DNA of 21,152 bases from JBCBWG01 sp964579305 (GTDB lineage Bacteria > Pseudomonadota > Alphaproteobacteria > Rhizobiales > Hyphomicrobiaceae): positions 1 to 21,152 of the forward strand of contig CAZOGY010000060.1 of the NCBI GenBank assembly GCA_964579305.1. The letters run 5' to 3'. Every line of letters starts with the position of its first letter. Position 1 is the stretch's first letter. The position numbers were made by a program, and so were the translations under genes. Positions 1-7,658 of the stretch are shown in pieces. The notes below the pieces were generated by a model. It searched no databases. It had not been told where the DNA came from and saw only the letters and a program-made list of their open reading frames with translations.

Positions 1-290
1 GGCGTGAATCCGATTGGATGCGACATGTATGAGCCGCCTATAGCCACCGCCTGCGCATTGCATGCGGGGCTGGAAACTGGGCCTGGAGCCTGGGCCTGGA
101 AACTGGGCCTGCAACCCGTTGGGTCACGCACCGGACCCGCCGATAGACTGTTTCGGAGTTAGGTCGAGACAGCCTTAGCTTTTTTCAGTCGCGGCGATTC
201 CCCGCTACGCTCGGGCCTCCGTCAGGGCGGCGGATCAGCGCCGGGTCCGCCGTCGTGGCCCACACGAATTCCGCCTAATCCGGATATGCT
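1..290. other. Non-coding stretch at the left edge
   Basis: I see no convincing gene in these 290 bases. They lie downstream of the minus-strand UspA-like gene. The only clear structure is a 13-bp triple tandem repeat at 71-109, listed separately. A weak 6-bp inverted repeat (TCCGCC and GGCGGA) lies around 228-250 but has no T-run beside it, so I do not call a terminator. Confidence 0.6.
71..109. repeat. Three tandem copies of a 13-bp unit
   Basis: The unit TGGAAACTGGGCC occurs at 71-83 and 97-109. The middle copy, TGGAGCCTGGGCC at 84-96, differs at three positions. This is a small minisatellite in non-coding DNA. Replication slippage is the usual origin of such arrays. I see no function in the sequence. 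Confidence 0.85.
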
Positions 291-1163
291 CTAACGCAGC
301 AAGAAGACGGGACATTCCAGTGCTGCGATCGCGGCCTTCAATGCGTGCGCGTCGGCAAGCATGGCCCCCCCAAAGCGCGCGACCACGAACCCTGGCTGTT
401 GACGGCGGACCCATTCGGCCATTGCGGCGGGATCACCATGCAGGCTCGGCGCGACCCCAAGCGCGACGCGCGCGTCCGGCGGGCTGTCGGCAAACAGCAG
501 GCGAAGGTCGCCCTCAATCGCCGCCGTTGCCGCATCATCGATCCCCGCGGCCAGAACAACGATCGCCACGTCAGCGGTTTCGGCGAGGCGGGCGGCCGTG
601 CGCAAGGCACCGTGGACGAGAGCGACGTCATCGACCACGACCGCGACCGGACCGTCCAGGCGCCGCGCCTGACGTCCTGCGAGGACCAATCCCGTCACGT
701 CGCGGATATTGGCAAACACCGCCTCGATCTGAGCGAAGGCGTAGCCGCCGACCGGTTCTGCCAGTGCAATCACGTTCCAGGGGCCACGTTCGGCGCACGC
801 CATGATCAACGCTTGCAGCGGCTCGCCTTCCACCATGCGCGCGCGAAACGGAACATCCTGGCCGGCGGCCAGTGCGGCCAACTGCCGAGATACGGTGCGC
901 TCGATGGCACGATAGGCCACCTGCAATTCGCGCAGATCACACCGTTGGGCCAGGCGGCCTGAGGGCGTGATGATTCGTGCGAAGCTATAGTTGGCCAGGT
1001 CGCCGAGCTGTGCATCACGCACAAACAGGCTTTCGACCTCGGATTGGTAGGCCTGCGCGACCCGAACTGCCGCGCCGAGGGCGACCTCACTGGGGCGGGC
1101 ATCGCAGATCCGCAAGACAACGCGCCCGCGCGCCTCACCAACCTCAGCAACATGCGCAATCAT
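291..1163 (-). CDS. Tandem UspA-like domain protein coupled to LonB
   Basis: This 290-residue soluble protein has two alpha/beta halves resembling universal stress protein (UspA) folds. The first (about residues 14-163) opens with a VVLRICD strand and the second (about 170-290) with VAVVVDD and ends in ECPVFLLR, like the final strand of UspA domains (CPVLVV). The glycine-rich ATP-binding loop of ATP-type Usp proteins (GxxGxxxxxxxxxG) is not recognisable, so nucleotide binding is doubtful. The ATG overlaps the stop codon of the upstream LonB gene as ATGA (1160-1163), which argues for one transcript and coupled translation. It may assist or respond to proteolytic stress, but that is inference from position. 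No transmembrane or signal sequence is visible. The family assignment is moderate. Confidence 0.7.
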   Translation of the reverse strand: MIAHVAEVGEARGRVVLRICDARPSEVALGAAVRVAQAYQSEVESLFVRDAQLGDLANYSFARIITPSGRLAQRCDLRELQVAYRAIERTVSRQLAALAAGQDVPFRARMVEGEPLQALIMACAERGPWNVIALAEPVGGYAFAQIEAVFANIRDVTGLVLAGRQARRLDGPVAVVVDDVALVHGALRTAARLAETADVAIVVLAAGIDDAATAAIEGDLRLLFADSPPDARVALGVAPSLHGDPAAMAEWVRRQQPGFVVARFGGAMLADAHALKAAIAALECPVFLLR

Positions 1164-3739
1164 GACGTCGCTCTTGTCTCTCCCAACGCGCCATCCTGCT
1201 CGCCGGCTTTGGCGAAAGCCCGCGCGGCTTGTGAGAATGCGCGCAAACGCGCCTCCACGCGCGCATTGATGCTTCCAGGCGTAAATTCGCCTTGGGCATT
1301 GCGTTCGCCGGCTTTGATACCGGTCAGGATCTCGATCCCCTGATCAATCGTCTCCACGCCGTGAATATGAAAGCGCCCTTCGGCAGCGGCGGCAACCACA
1401 TCTTCGCGCAGCATCAGATGCTGGACGTTCGCTGCGGGTACGAGCACGCCCTGATCGCCGGTCAGTCCATTGGCAACGCAAATATCGAAAAAGCCTTCGA
1501 TTTTCTCGTTCACGCCGCCAATCGCCTGAACCTCGCCCCATTGGTTGACCGAGCCGGTGACCGCGTAGCCCTGTTTGATTGGGACGCCGGAGAGCGCCGA
1601 AAGCAGCGCATAAAGTTCGGTCGATGAGGCGCTGTCGCCGTCGACCCCGCCATAGGATTGCTCAAAGACAAGACTTGCGGCGAGGGCGAGTGGGTGATCC
1701 TGGGCAAAGCGACCAGCCAGAAAGCCCCACAAGATCATGACACCCTTGGTGTGGAGATTACCCCCCAGCTTTGCTTCGCGTTCGATGTCGGTGATGCGGC
1801 CCTGCCCCATACGGACGCGCGCGGTGATCCGGCTCGGCTTTCCGAACGCGAAGCTGCCGAGTTGCAGAACGGCAAGGCCATTGATCTGCCCAACCTTTTC
1901 GCCCGCCGTATCGATCATCACGATGTCGCGGGTTATTGTTTCCTGCGCCCGGTCACGGAGGCGATCTGCACGCTGGATGGCTTCATCGACGGCACGCTGC
2001 ACGTGCGCCTTGGCGATCGCCCGGGCGTTATCCTGGGCGGCCCAATAGTCGGCTTCGCGCACAATGTCGGCGATCCGCCCGACCTGGATCGACAGTTTCT
2101 CGCGGTCATCGGCAAGGCGCGAGCCTTCCTCGATCAGACGCGCGACGCCGCTTGCATCAACCGGGCGCAGATCATGGCGTTTGGCGATCGACGCGATCAA
2201 ACGGGCATAATCGGCGGCGTTTTCGTCTGAGCGCGGAATGGTATCGTCGAAGTCCGCTTCGACTTTGAAAAGACCGTTGAAATCCTCGTCGTAGGCAGCG
2301 AGCAGATAGTAGAGCTGGCGGTCGCCGAACAGCACGATTTTGACGTCGAGCGGGATTGGTTCGGGATCGAGCGTCTGGGTCGACATGAAGCCCATGGCTT
2401 CGGCGGGCTGTTCGATGCGGACTTCCTGGGCCTTGATCGTGCGCTTCAGCGCTTCCCATGCGAACGGCGACATCAGAAGTTTGCGTGCATCGATCATCAG
2501 ATAGCCGCCGTTGGCGCGGTGCAGGGCGCCCGGCTTCAGCAGCAGGAAATCCGTCAGCAATGCGCCCATCTGGGCAATGTGCTCAATGCGGCCAACCAAG
2601 TTGCCATAGTTGGGGTTGAGTTCTTCGATCACCGGGATCGTACAGGTCTCGTCAGTGCCGTTCGTGACAATGATATTGACCAGATAGCGCCGGAAACGCG
2701 GGTCGCGCGAAATGTCGACTGGCTGTTTGACGATTTGGTTGTCTTCCTCACCGTTGACGAGAAAAATCCCGATGTTGCGGATGAGGTCGTCGTGGCAAGC
2801 CTGCAAGTGGGCGATCACTTCGGGCAGATCAGAAAAGGCGCCCGTGACGTCGTCCAGCGCCTGCCCCACGGCGAGTTCTGCGTATTCTGCGTTGAGATCG
2901 GCAAGCTTTTCGCGCCGCTCCTTGTCCGACTTGGGCACCGCTTGGAGGATCTCGGCCAGTTCTTTTTGAAGCACCTCGATCTTAGCTTCGATCGCGTTGC
3001 GCATTTCCTCAGGAAGTGTGTTGAAGACTTCAGGCTTGACGACCTTGCCCTCGTGCATGGGGGCCATGGCGATGCCCATTGGCGTGCGCACGATGGCAAT
3101 GTTCTGTTCGGCAGCCTTCTTGTTCAGCGCTTCGAAGGCCTCTTCCTGACCACTCTTGAAACCTTCGTCGATGGTGCGGCGGCGCGACTGGTATTCGTCG
3201 CTTTCAAACATCGCTGGAACGGTCTGGCGCATTTCATCAAGCGCCGCGATCATAGCGGTGCGCAATGCTTTGGCGCGGCCGCAGGGCAAACGCAGAGCGC
3301 GCGGGCGGTTGGGATCATCGAAGTTGTTCACGTAGACCCAGTCGGACACCGGTTTCGGGCGGCGTGTCTTTTCCGCCAAAAATGCCTTGACCGCTGTTGA
3401 CTTGCCGGATGCGGGCGGCCCCAACACGAAAAGATTGAAGTCGTGCGCGGGCATTGCCGTGGCGAATTCGATTGCGCGCAAAGCGCGCTCCTGCCCGATC
3501 AAACCGTCCGCTGGTTCCAAGTCGTCCGTCGTGACGATGCCTAGGCTGTCGGGGTCGACGGAGCGGCGCAGAGCTTCGATCGAAAGAGGTGTGTGTTGCG
3601 GCGCCGGAGCCAGGTCGGCCGGGTCCGCTGTGGCGAGCGCCCGCAAGGTGGCGGCAGCATCGACGCCGTTGCCGGCTTGCTGGCCAGGCTTGGTGCCGTC
3701 CGTATCCGCTGGCGTGTTCGACGAACCCCAAAGTCGCAT
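1160..3739 (-). CDS. LonB-type ATP-dependent protease (AAA_32 / Lon_C)
   Basis: From the ATG at 3739 this is 859 residues. The N-terminal half is the Lon-related AAA_32 ATPase, with a Walker A loop GPPASGKS at 107-114 and a Walker B-like strand GGYLMIDARK at 411-420. The C-terminal third is a Lon serine protease domain with the Ser-Lys dyad: Ser703 in VDGDSASS and Lys746 in IGGVNEKIEG. A charged helical segment at about 245-290 is probably the coiled-coil insertion of this family. It is a cytosolic machine expected to unfold and degrade proteins using ATP. The frame is open back to 3871, but that extension would overlap mmcB, and ATG 3739 has a GAGAGGGTGGG purine stretch before it, so I use 3739. 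The UspA-like gene follows with an ATGA overlap. This is the LonB-like branch, not canonical LonA. Confidence 0.9.
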   Translation of the reverse strand: MRLWGSSNTPADTDGTKPGQQAGNGVDAAATLRALATADPADLAPAPQHTPLSIEALRRSVDPDSLGIVTTDDLEPADGLIGQERALRAIEFATAMPAHDFNLFVLGPPASGKSTAVKAFLAEKTRRPKPVSDWVYVNNFDDPNRPRALRLPCGRAKALRTAMIAALDEMRQTVPAMFESDEYQSRRRTIDEGFKSGQEEAFEALNKKAAEQNIAIVRTPMGIAMAPMHEGKVVKPEVFNTLPEEMRNAIEAKIEVLQKELAEILQAVPKSDKERREKLADLNAEYAELAVGQALDDVTGAFSDLPEVIAHLQACHDDLIRNIGIFLVNGEEDNQIVKQPVDISRDPRFRRYLVNIIVTNGTDETCTIPVIEELNPNYGNLVGRIEHIAQMGALLTDFLLLKPGALHRANGGYLMIDARKLLMSPFAWEALKRTIKAQEVRIEQPAEAMGFMSTQTLDPEPIPLDVKIVLFGDRQLYYLLAAYDEDFNGLFKVEADFDDTIPRSDENAADYARLIASIAKRHDLRPVDASGVARLIEEGSRLADDREKLSIQVGRIADIVREADYWAAQDNARAIAKAHVQRAVDEAIQRADRLRDRAQETITRDIVMIDTAGEKVGQINGLAVLQLGSFAFGKPSRITARVRMGQGRITDIEREAKLGGNLHTKGVMILWGFLAGRFAQDHPLALAASLVFEQSYGGVDGDSASSTELYALLSALSGVPIKQGYAVTGSVNQWGEVQAIGGVNEKIEGFFDICVANGLTGDQGVLVPAANVQHLMLREDVVAAAAEGRFHIHGVETIDQGIEILTGIKAGERNAQGEFTPGSINARVEARLRAFSQAARAFAKAGEQDGALGETRATS

Positions 3740-3815
3740 GATGCCCACCCTCTCGGCGCTACGCGCAAGACCCCCGCGTGACCTGCCGTTGTCTGCAACG
3801 ACGACACAAGCCCGC

Positions 3816-3844
3816 TTGACGCCCTCGCCATCCCAACCTGTCAT
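3816..3844 (+). promoter_or_regulatory. Candidate sigma-70 promoter giving leaderless mmcB
   Basis: TTGACG (3816-3821) and TGTCAT (3839-3844) are separated by 17 bp, the standard spacing. They match TTGACA at 5/6 and TATAAT at 4/6. The expected transcription start, about 6-8 bases after the -10, falls at or just before the ATG at 3854, so the mRNA would have almost no leader. That fits the absence of a Shine-Dalgarno sequence before this ATG. This is pattern reading only. Confidence 0.4.
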
Positions 3845-3859
3845 GGCAACGCCATGACA
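3839..3859. promoter_or_regulatory. Perfect 9-3-9 inverted repeat over mmcB start
   Basis: The arms TGTCATGGC (3839-3847) and GCCATGACA (3851-3859) are exact reverse complements separated by AAC. The repeat covers the predicted -10 element, the start site and the ATG (3854-3856) of mmcB. It could be an operator for a dimeric regulator. If transcription starts upstream, it could instead be an mRNA hairpin hiding the start codon. It does not resemble the alphaproteobacterial LexA box (GTTC-N7-GTTC). Confidence 0.55.
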
Positions 3860-4477
3860 CGCACAACACACAAACCCCTCGAAGGTCCCATTGCCGAGCC
3901 GAAGCCGGCCGGCAGCCGCCCTTCACACTCCGGCTCGCGGCCCGACAACCCTTCGCACACGCTGGCTGCCGCGGCGTCCGCGTTGGGCGCGCGCACCGCT
4001 GGGGCCGCCCTTCCCGACACGGATGGTCGCCAATCTGAGGGCGCACTGGAGATTGTCCGCGGATGTCGTCGTATCTTGGCTCAGTTATCGTTTGCAAGCT
4101 TGCCCGAATTGACGCTGGCGAACGGGCGTCGCGCGGATCTCGCGGCGATTTCAGACAAGGGCGCGGTCTGGATCATCGAAGTCAAATCGAGCATCGCCGA
4201 CTTTGAAAGTGATGCAAAATGGCCGGAGTATCTCGAATACTGCGATCGATTGTTTTTCGCGGTCAGTCCAGAATTTCCAATCGAGAGACTGCCGGAGGCG
4301 GCGGGCTGGATTGTCGCCGACCGGTTTGGCGGCGAAATCATCCGCGATGCGCCGCAAATCAAATTGCCCGCAGCACGTCGCAAAGCGGTTCATCTTGCCT
4401 TTGCGCGCACGGCGGCGATGCGGCTCCATCGCCTTTCGGACCCAGATGGTGCCGCAGATCCGCTGGGCGTTCGCTAA
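3854..4477 (+). CDS. mmcB: MmcB family DNA repair protein
   Basis: This 207-residue protein belongs to the MmcB family, a PD-(D/E)XK nuclease-like group found in alphaproteobacteria and linked to the response to mitomycin C damage. The conserved core runs from about residue 60 to 195 and contains LTLANGRRADLAAI (the acidic residue of the fold), WIIEVKSS (the E-x-K signature) and KWPEYLEYCDRLFFAV. The first 60 residues are rich in Pro, Ser and Ala, look disordered, and are longer than I expect for the family. No alternative ATG exists before the conserved core, and ATG 3854 has no ribosome binding site, so the start is uncertain unless the message is leaderless. It is divergent from lonB and convergent with regA, 24 bp away. 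Confidence 0.85.
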   Translation: MTRTTHKPLEGPIAEPKPAGSRPSHSGSRPDNPSHTLAAAASALGARTAGAALPDTDGRQSEGALEIVRGCRRILAQLSFASLPELTLANGRRADLAAISDKGAVWIIEVKSSIADFESDAKWPEYLEYCDRLFFAVSPEFPIERLPEAAGWIVADRFGGEIIRDAPQIKLPAARRKAVHLAFARTAAMRLHRLSDPDGAADPLGVR

Positions 4478-4501
4478 CGGCGCAGCTCAACGCCCGCATG
4501 T

Positions 4502-5065
4502 TTAGCGCGGTGCGCGCTTTGCAAGTATCCGCTGCAGCGTCCGGCGGTGCATGTTGAGGCGGCGCGCGGTTTCTGAAACGTTGCGGTTGCACAGTTCATA
4601 GACGCGCTGAATATGCTCCCATCTCACGCGATCGGCTGACATTGGGTTTTCTGGCGGCGGCGCTTTTGCGTCGGCGGGGGCGAGCAACGAATCTGTCACT
4701 TCGTCGGCGTCGGCCGGCTTTGCCAGATAGTCGACGGCGCCCAGTTTCACGGCCGAAACGGCGGTCGCGATATTGCCGTAGCCCGTCAGAATCACGGTGC
4801 GTGCGTTCGGGCGTAAAGTCGCCAGTTCAGCCACCACATCAAGCCCGTTGCCATCGCCAAGACGCATGTCGACGACGGCGAACGCCGGCGGTTTTTCTCT
4901 GATCAGCGACATTCCATCGGCGATCGAAGTTGCCGTGCGCACTTCAAAGCCGCGCTGTTCCATGGCCCGCCCAAGGCGCTGCACAAAAGCCTGATCGTCA
5001 TCAATGATCACAAGCGAGACGTCCTCGGGCAGCTCTTCCGGGCTGAATGAAAAGTCGTCCGTCAC
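4502..5065 (-). CDS. regA: RegA/ActR/PrrA-family response regulator
   Basis: This is the DNA-binding partner of RegB, controlling respiration, redox and often carbon or nitrogen fixation genes in alphaproteobacteria. From GTG 5065 it has 187 residues, the usual family length. The receiver domain (about 17-128) has the acidic pocket DDD 22-24, phospho-acceptor Asp66 (VVDMRLGDG), Thr94 and Lys116. The characteristic alanine/proline linker (APADAKAPPPENP, 129-141) and the family signature SADRVRWEHIQRVYE lead to a Fis-type helix-turn-helix (about 147-185, NVSETARRLNMHRRTLQRIL). The GTG start is chosen because AAGGAG stands six bases before it. The frame extends to an ATG at 5128, but that adds a basic stretch not expected in the family. 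It lies 166 bp downstream of regB and may be read from it or from its own promoter. Confidence 0.95.
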   Translation of the reverse strand: MTDDFSFSPEELPEDVSLVIIDDDQAFVQRLGRAMEQRGFEVRTATSIADGMSLIREKPPAFAVVDMRLGDGNGLDVVAELATLRPNARTVILTGYGNIATAVSAVKLGAVDYLAKPADADEVTDSLLAPADAKAPPPENPMSADRVRWEHIQRVYELCNRNVSETARRLNMHRRTLQRILAKRAPR

Positions 5066-5198
5066 CGGTTTCTCCTTACGTTTGCGCCGTCGCCCTTGCA
5101 CCAAAAGCGGTACGCATGACCAGCCCAATTCCCCACCGCAGTTATACTACGCAAATTTTAAGCCGTGCGATTTGTTACGTGTGTGGGGTGAGTTGGCC

Positions 5199-5212
5199 TT
5201 GCGTAAACGCAA
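5199..5212. promoter_or_regulatory. Perfect palindromic FixK/FNR-like box before regA
   Basis: TTGCGTAAACGCAA is a 5-4-5 dyad (TTGCG/CGCAA) in the 166-bp gap between the regB stop and the regA start. It fits the FixK2-type consensus TTG(A/C)-N6-(T/G)CAA as I know it. Its centre is about 140 bp from the regA GTG, which would fit regulation of a separate regA promoter. I could not find a convincing -10 at the expected distance (TAACAA at 5172-5177 on the minus strand is only weak). Confidence 0.45.
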
Positions 5213-5231
5213 CCGCGTTGCTGTTTGGTGA

Positions 5232-6599
5232 TCAGGCACCTGGCCAGGGCTTTAACGGCTGCACATCAAACCGCGAGCGCGGCCAGACAATTCGTGCGAC
5301 GGCGCCGGTCTCAGGCGGCGTGCGATTGGCCAAGGACAATGTCGCACCGGACCGCTCAAGCAGCGTTTTGGCAATAAACACGCCCAAGCCGAGGCCGCCA
5401 CGTTGCTCGCCGCGATTGCGTCCGCGTGAGGTGACATAGGGCTCGCCGAGGTGATCGAGGATGTCGGGTGGGAAGCCTGGACCATCATCGACAATCGTGA
5501 TCGAGACGTCGTCGGCGGACCAAGCCAGTGAAATCCATACGTGGGCATCGGCAAAGTCGACCGCGTTCTCGATCAGATTGCCAACACCAAACAACACGCC
5601 GGGACTGCGTTCGGTCAGCGGGATCTCACCTTCGCACGCCGCCCGGCGCACCTCGATCGTGGCGCCGCGGTCGCGATAAGGCTCGGCGGCTTCCTCCGCG
5701 ATCTGCTCCAGCGGCATCTCCGCGTGCATGGGATCGCGCTCGGTCGGCGCACGCGTCAGCTTTTGCAGGATTTCGCGGCAACGTTGTGCTTCGGCGGTCA
5801 ATAGCTTGAGGTCATCGGCGAGGTTGGGGTTTTCCTTCGCCTCGCGCTGCAGCTCGCGAGCAACGACAGCAATTGTCGCCAGGGGCGTCCCGAGTTCATG
5901 GGCGGCCGCAGCGGCCAGACCGTCAAGAGCATGCAAGCGTTGTTCGCGCGCCAGAACCAGCTCCGTTGCCGCGAGCGCGGCCGACATGTCGCGTGCTTCT
6001 TTCGCCAGCCGCCACGCATACAAGGCAAGAAACGTCAGGCATGATGCAACGGCGCTGAATAGCCCGAGCTTATAGACGTCCGGCAGAACGAGTTCAGCGC
6101 CTGGCAGCCATGGCAACGGCAGGTGAAAGAATGCCAATAGGACCGTGACCCCAAGGGCAAAGCCGCCAAGAAGGATGGTTGACCGCGGCGGAAGGCTTGC
6201 AGCCGACACCGTGACCGGCGCAACAACAAGAACCGTGAATGGGTTTTGAAGGCCGCCCGTCATGAACAGCAAGGTGGCAAGCTGCGCGATGTCATAGGCT
6301 AACAGCGCTGTGGCTAGGCCGACGTCGAGACGCTGGGCGCCAGGGTGGGTCACGCGCAGATAAATGTTGACCCAGGCCGAACAGGCGATTGCCAGAAGGC
6401 ACCAGCCCACGGGAAGCTCAAAGCCGAACCACAGCGCGACAATGGCAACGGCAAGGGCCTGCCCGGCGACCGCGAACCAGCGCAGCCGGATCGTCGTTTG
6501 CACGCGAAGACGACTTTCGGCGTGCACGGCTTCATGACGCCCGGGCAATGGTGCGATCCTTGCGCGTGTGGTGGCGGCGGTTGAGGCGTCTTGTGCCAT
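5232..6599 (-). CDS. regB: RegB/ActS/PrrB-family redox sensor histidine kinase
   Basis: This 455-residue membrane sensor kinase phosphorylates RegA in response to the redox state of the quinone pool. About six hydrophobic segments lie between residues 40 and 200. The quinone-binding signature GGLQNPF is at 115-121. The phospho-accepting His234 is in AAAHELGTPL, followed by Cys274 in AQRCREIL, which aligns with the redox-active cysteine of Rhodobacter RegB (Cys265 in RCRDIL). The ATPase domain has the N box NLIENAVDFA (341-350), G1 DDGPGF (371-376) and G2 GGLGLG (401-406). All key residues are present, so it should be active. The start has only a weak GAAAG ribosome site. It is transcribed away from senC and precedes regA on the same strand, a variation of the usual regB / senC-regA arrangement. 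Confidence 0.95.
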   Translation of the reverse strand: MAQDASTAATTRARIAPLPGRHEAVHAESRLRVQTTIRLRWFAVAGQALAVAIVALWFGFELPVGWCLLAIACSAWVNIYLRVTHPGAQRLDVGLATALLAYDIAQLATLLFMTGGLQNPFTVLVVAPVTVSAASLPPRSTILLGGFALGVTVLLAFFHLPLPWLPGAELVLPDVYKLGLFSAVASCLTFLALYAWRLAKEARDMSAALAATELVLAREQRLHALDGLAAAAAHELGTPLATIAVVARELQREAKENPNLADDLKLLTAEAQRCREILQKLTRAPTERDPMHAEMPLEQIAEEAAEPYRDRGATIEVRRAACEGEIPLTERSPGVLFGVGNLIENAVDFADAHVWISLAWSADDVSITIVDDGPGFPPDILDHLGEPYVTSRGRNRGEQRGGLGLGVFIAKTLLERSGATLSLANRTPPETGAVARIVWPRSRFDVQPLKPWPGA

Positions 6600-6872
6600 A
6601 TATCTTTCGAGGTTTGTGACGACCAGCGGCCGTCATAAGGCATGTTACAGCGCCGCTGCCATTGCGACTGGACCATCGCCAGCGGAACAGTCCGCACGCA
6701 GAACGGCATGGCGCGTTCGTTTGGCCGGGCTTGCTCCGCCGCGTTCAACATCGCCGGTGCGCGGGGCTGCGCGGCATGTTGGCCGATTGGCGCCGCATTT
6801 GCGAGATGCCAGCTGATACTCTGGACGACACAACTTGGATGACCGGATTGGATGACCGGAGCGGAGACAGGC
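6600..6872. promoter_or_regulatory. Divergent regB/senC control region with dyads
   Basis: These 273 bp must hold the promoters of both regB (-) and senC (+). They contain the inverted repeats TGACG-N9-CGTCA (6617-6635), CAGCG-C-CGCTG (6648-6658) and GCGGA-ACAG-TCCGC (6682-6695). I found no match to the published RegR box and no confident -35/-10 pair. RegA autoregulation is common in this family, so these dyads are candidate sites, not proven ones. Confidence 0.4.
6835..6860. repeat. Perfect 13-bp tandem duplication before senC
   Basis: TTGGATGACCGGA occurs twice head to tail (6835-6847 and 6848-6860) and ends at the senC ribosome binding region. It introduces an in-frame ATG at 6852 that could be mistaken for the start. 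The better site is ATG 6873, preceded by GGAGCGGAG. It could be a recent slippage event or a repeated binding site. Confidence 0.85.
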
Positions 6873-7478
6873 ATGAACCGTTGGATCGCTGTTGCATTGG
6901 CCGGACTGGTGGCAGGCGGCATCTTCGCTGCCACGCTCGCAAGCGGTATTGTTCCCAATCCGTTCGCCGCATCGGGCCGCGGCGGTAGCGCGCTTGTGGG
7001 CGGGCCGTTCACGCTGGTTGATCACAAAGGCGACGCGGTCACCGACGCGAACTTTCGTGGCCAGTACATGCTGATTTATTTTGGCTTTGCACACTGCCCC
7101 GATATCTGCCCATCGGCGCTGCAGGTCATGTCGGTGGCGCTGGATACGCTCGGCGCGAAAGCCGAAAAGATCACGCCGATATTTATCAGTGTCGATCCCG
7201 AACGCGATAAGCCGGAAGACATGGCAGCCTATGTTTCCGCGTTTCACCCGCGTTTGATCGGGCTGACGGGCTCGCTTCAACAAGTCGAGCAAGCGGCGAA
7301 AGCCTATCGCGTGTTCTATCGCAAGGTCGATGATCCGGGGTCAGATGCCGCGTACACCGTTGACCACAGCTCCATCATCTATCTGATGGGGCCGGACGGG
7401 CTGTTCTTAACGCACTTCACGCATGGCACACCGGTCGACGTCATGGTTCAACGGCTGAAAGAACTTGTCGCAACTTGA
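6873..7478 (+). CDS. senC: SCO1/SenC/PrrC copper chaperone
   Basis: This 201-residue protein is anchored by a single N-terminal transmembrane helix (about 4-24), with a thioredoxin-like domain facing the periplasm. The copper site is visible: Cys75 and Cys79 in FAHCPDICPS and His165 in VDHSS. Sco/SenC proteins load the CuA centre or assist CuB insertion in cytochrome oxidases and may carry out thiol redox reactions. ATG 6873 is chosen for GGAGCGGAG about six bases upstream. An in-frame ATG at 6852 lies inside a tandem repeat and lacks a ribosome site. SenC genes are typically linked to regB/regA, as here, where it diverges from regB. No terminator is evident after it. Confidence 0.93.
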   Translation: MNRWIAVALAGLVAGGIFAATLASGIVPNPFAASGRGGSALVGGPFTLVDHKGDAVTDANFRGQYMLIYFGFAHCPDICPSALQVMSVALDTLGAKAEKITPIFISVDPERDKPEDMAAYVSAFHPRLIGLTGSLQQVEQAAKAYRVFYRKVDDPGSDAAYTVDHSSIIYLMGPDGLFLTHFTHGTPVDVMVQRLKELVAT

Positions 7479-7576
7479 TTCGGACGGCAGACTCGCGACC
7501 AACGCACCAGTCAATGCGCTTCGCACAATCGCACCAAAATAATTGTGGGAAAACAGCAACGTCGCGGTGCGCGTTG

Positions 7577-7590
7577 GCCACAGCTGTGGC
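7577..7590. repeat. 14-bp perfect palindrome, senC-metallopeptidase gap
   Basis: GCCACAGCTGTGGC is a perfect palindrome 99 bp downstream of the senC stop. It could be an operator half-way to the metallopeptidase gene. No T-run follows, so it is not an intrinsic terminator on the plus strand. Confidence 0.6.
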
Positions 7591-7658
7591 TTGGCCGTGC
7601 AGGCATCCAGACTGCTGAGTGGCGTCGTAGGCCTGTTCGTTGCTAGCGAGAAGTCGTC

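Noticed and set aside
2519..3400. 293-residue open frame on the plus strand inside the LonB gene
   Set aside because: It is antisense to a well-conserved protease domain, and the long frame is a by-product of GC-rich codon bias.
3740..3871. 44-residue N-terminal extension of LonB
   Set aside because: It would overlap the mmcB start and promoter, its residues show no LonB character, and ATG 3739 has a purine-rich stretch upstream.
4478..4501. Possible bidirectional terminator between mmcB and regA
   Set aside because: The gap is only 24 bp, with no inverted repeat and no T-run.
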